In this document: one piece after another, positions 62,365 through 64,000 of the stretch
Position numbering within the stretch: the first letter of the stretch is position 1
Layout: each line of letters starts with the position of its first letter
NCBI GenBank assembly: GCA_029262775.1
Contig: JAJCYR010000091.1
Span: 124,001-188,000, forward strand
Direction: 5' to 3'
Length of the DNA stretch: 64,000 nucleotides
From: Bacteroidota bacterium
GTDB taxonomy: Bacteria; Bacteroidota; Rhodothermia; Rhodothermales; UBA10348
Notes under the pieces: generated by a model
Database searches by the model: none
Told to the model about the DNA's origin: nothing
What the model saw: only the letters and a program-made list of their open reading frames with translations
Position numbers and translations under genes: made by a program

Positions 62365-64000
62365 TCAGGATGCGGCTCGACGAGAAAGGACTCCGGACGA
62401 AAACATTCCGACCAGCAGGATAACAACGACTACGCCTTGTGCGAGCAGGCTTTCACCGCTCGGGTACAGGCCTATGAGGTCCACGCGAAACGACGTATCG
62501 AGCACCGTCACGGGTAGAAAACCGGCCTCCTGGAGTGCATGAATCCCTTTTCCCGCCAATACGACGCACAGTAAGCCGAGTACGAATGCAGAGTACCGGA
62601 ATATATCACGGATAGGCAGGCGCCGGGAATGATGCAGGGCGAGTGGCGCCAACATCAGGATGACGAGCATGGCAGAAAGCGCCCCGCCGACCACGGCGCT
62701 TTTCGTGCCGTCGCCCGCTTCGAGCGAGAGGGCGGAGAGGAACAGCACCGATTCGAAAGCCTCTCGAAAGACCGCAAAAAAAGCCAACGATGCCAGGCCG
62801 AAGAGGCTTCCCGTCCCGAGTTTGCGCATAATGCGCTCCTCAACGAAGGCCTGCCACCGGCGGGCAGCTGTCATGCTGTGCATCCACAGGCCCATGTACA
62901 GGAGAACGACGACCGCAAGGAGGGCAATGGCGCCTTCCATGAGTTCGCGGTGGGCGGCCTGGAAATCCAGTAGCAGATCGGACAGGAACCAGCCGGCAAT
63001 GCCTACGGCTACGGCCGCCAGCCATCCGCCGTGTACCCAGCGGGAGGCGCGGCGCTGTTCGGCGGCGTGGAGGACCCCCAAAATGGCCAGAATGATCAAG
63101 AACGCTTCCAGTCCCTCGCGCAGCAGGATGGAAGCGGCGACCAGAAACGAAAACCAGAATCCACCGCTCTCGGCGGCAAGCGTGGTACGGGCCGATTCAA
63201 TGGTGGCTTTGGCACGGTCTACGGCGTGGGTGAGCGCCGTTACGCCAGCGTCATTTTCGATGTCGTTTCGAACGGCCGTCATGCGATTTTCGATCTCAAT
63301 GAGGAGCGTGCCGTCGCGCGCGCCAATAGCGGGCTCGAGAGGTTCAATTCCTTCCAGATAGGAGCGGAGTGCGAGTTGACGCGCGTCGCTTGTGCGCCCC
63401 GCCGTGTAGGCCACGAGTGCGCTGTCAAGCCGGGCCTCGGCTTGGTCCAAGGCCGTCTCAAACAATTGGACGGGTCGATGCGTGCGAAGTGCGTGAACGG
63501 CATCCTCTGGATCCATGATGCCGCGGCGGCGGAGCGAGTCGCTCAGCGCACCATCTCCCAGCATGGCGACTGCACCGAGCAGGTCGCCGGGAGGCATGCG
63601 GCCCGTACCGGATTCGTGCTGAAGTGATTTGACAAAAAATGCAACGTCCCATACTTCCTGGTCCGATAGGGACTGAAAGGCGGGCATGGAGGTACCTTCA
63701 ACACCAAGACGGATGGTATTGTACGCCTGGAACGGCGATATAGAGGCAATTCGGTCGCCGCTGCTGAACAGGGTTGGCGGTGGGCTAAGAGTTGCTGCGG
63801 CTGGGCCGTCTGCCGCGCCCGAGATACCGTGACACGCGGCGCATTGCTGAACGTAAATGGCCTCGCCGCGCGCCCAGTCAGGCCACTGTGTGGGCATGCT
63901 GAGGACATGGGTCCGGGCCAGAATGTCATTTCGGATAGCCCGCGCCAGCGCCGCTATCGCGTCCGGGGCCGCTTTTTCGTCGATTCGGCTCGAGAGTTGA
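62365..64000 (-). CDS. Cytochrome c-FTR1 fusion iron permease, 5' end beyond window
   Basis: The reading frame is open through the window's right edge, so the N-terminus is missing; 544 codons are visible. Order: a helical region before the heme ([17 protein letters not shown]), a cytochrome c domain with CAACHG and late methionine ([23 protein letters not shown]), a helical linker, and an FTR1 permease with about seven helices and the two REGLEAFLI / REAFESVLF iron-binding motifs (RExxE). Such fusions oxidise or handle ferrous iron at the membrane and move iron inward. An internal ATG at 63897 is not the true start, since the upstream frame matches the family. Confidence 0.88.
   Translation of the reverse strand, partial: QLSSRIDEKAAPDAIAALARAIRNDILARTHVLSMPTQWPDWARGEAIYVQQCAACHGISGAADGPAAATLSPPPTLFSSGDRIASISPFQAYNTIRLGVEGTSMPAFQSLSDQEVWDVAFFVKSLQHESGTGRMPPGDLLGAVAMLGDGALSDSLRRRGIMDPEDAVHALRTHRPVQLFETALDQAEARLDSALVAYTAGRTSDARQLALRSYLEGIEPLEPAIGARDGTLLIEIENRMTAVRNDIENDAGVTALTHAVDRAKATIESARTTLAAESGGFWFSFLVAASILLREGLEAFLIILAILGVLHAAEQRRASRWVHGGWLAAVAVGIAGWFLSDLLLDFQAAHRELMEGAIALLAVVVLLYMGLWMHSMTAARRWQAFVEERIMRKLGTGSLFGLASLAFFAVFREAFESVLFLSALSLEAGDGTKSAVVGGALSAMLVILMLAPLALHHSRRLPIRDIFRYSAFVLGLLCVVLAGKGIHALQEAGFLPVTVLDTSFRVDLIGLYPSGESLLAQGVVVVILLVGMFSSGVLSRRAAS

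Overview
The window reads as chromosomal DNA of a Gram-negative member of the Rhodothermota/Balneolota branch next to the Bacteroidota. The main clues are a type IX secretion (T9SS) sorting domain, a GldE-type CBS protein, a DUF5916 outer-membrane protein, a propeller/Y_Y_Y sensor kinase, and a two-domain EF-G paralogue. It is GC-rich and densely coded, with many 1-4 bp start/stop overlaps. I see no CRISPR array, insertion sequence, prophage or rRNA operon; one tRNA-Met is present. The assignment is by gene content only.

Layout, left to right. 0-3 kb: the N-terminal part of a SpoIID/LytB protein, a gene-free stretch with a structured RNA candidate and a strong terminator, then accD and tsaB. 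3-7 kb: an EF-G-like GTPase, a membrane-anchored amidase and an actin resembling MamK. 7-15 kb: tRNA-Met, holB, a glycosyltransferase, purF, gldE-like, an NSS transporter and ssb. 15-24 kb: mazG, then a long leftward unit of class I aldolase, Ycf46-like AAA+ ATPase, a bacterial-microcompartment vertex protein (EutN/CcmL family) and three exported amidohydrolase-fold proteins, two of which lack the HxH metal site. An FAD oxidoreductase is divergent from thiO-thiS-thiG-thiE-thiD. 28-37 kb: an exported amidohydrolase, then permease, class-IV aminotransferase, an SbcD/YhaO-like nuclease and a membrane-spanning SbcC/YhaN-like ATPase, then a VanX-type dipeptidase.

37-46.5 kb: glycosyltransferase, HTTM-like membrane protein and partner, another polytopic protein, a RIC-type iron-sulfur repair protein, a lectin-like lipoprotein, a T9SS cargo protein, a DUF5916 protein and an SDR. 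At 46.5-46.9 kb are two gene remnants. 47-54 kb holds a nitrogen-oxide cluster. Leftward it encodes a small membrane subunit, a CuA subunit II, a heme-copper subunit I lacking the cross-linked tyrosine (so probably an NO reductase), and two membrane proteins. Rightward it encodes a copper nitrite reductase fused to cytochrome c, and two small histidine-bearing membrane proteins. Together these would take nitrite to NO and then N2O. 54-64 kb: a very large sensor kinase, two membrane or exported proteins, a PfaD-like flavoprotein, prfC and a cytochrome c/FTR1 iron permease cut by the window end.

The most unusual items are the orphan microcompartment vertex gene beside an AAA+ ATPase and an aldolase, the nitrite/NO module with its unclassified membrane partners, the MamK-like actin, and the YhaO/YhaN pair with a long C-terminal extension.
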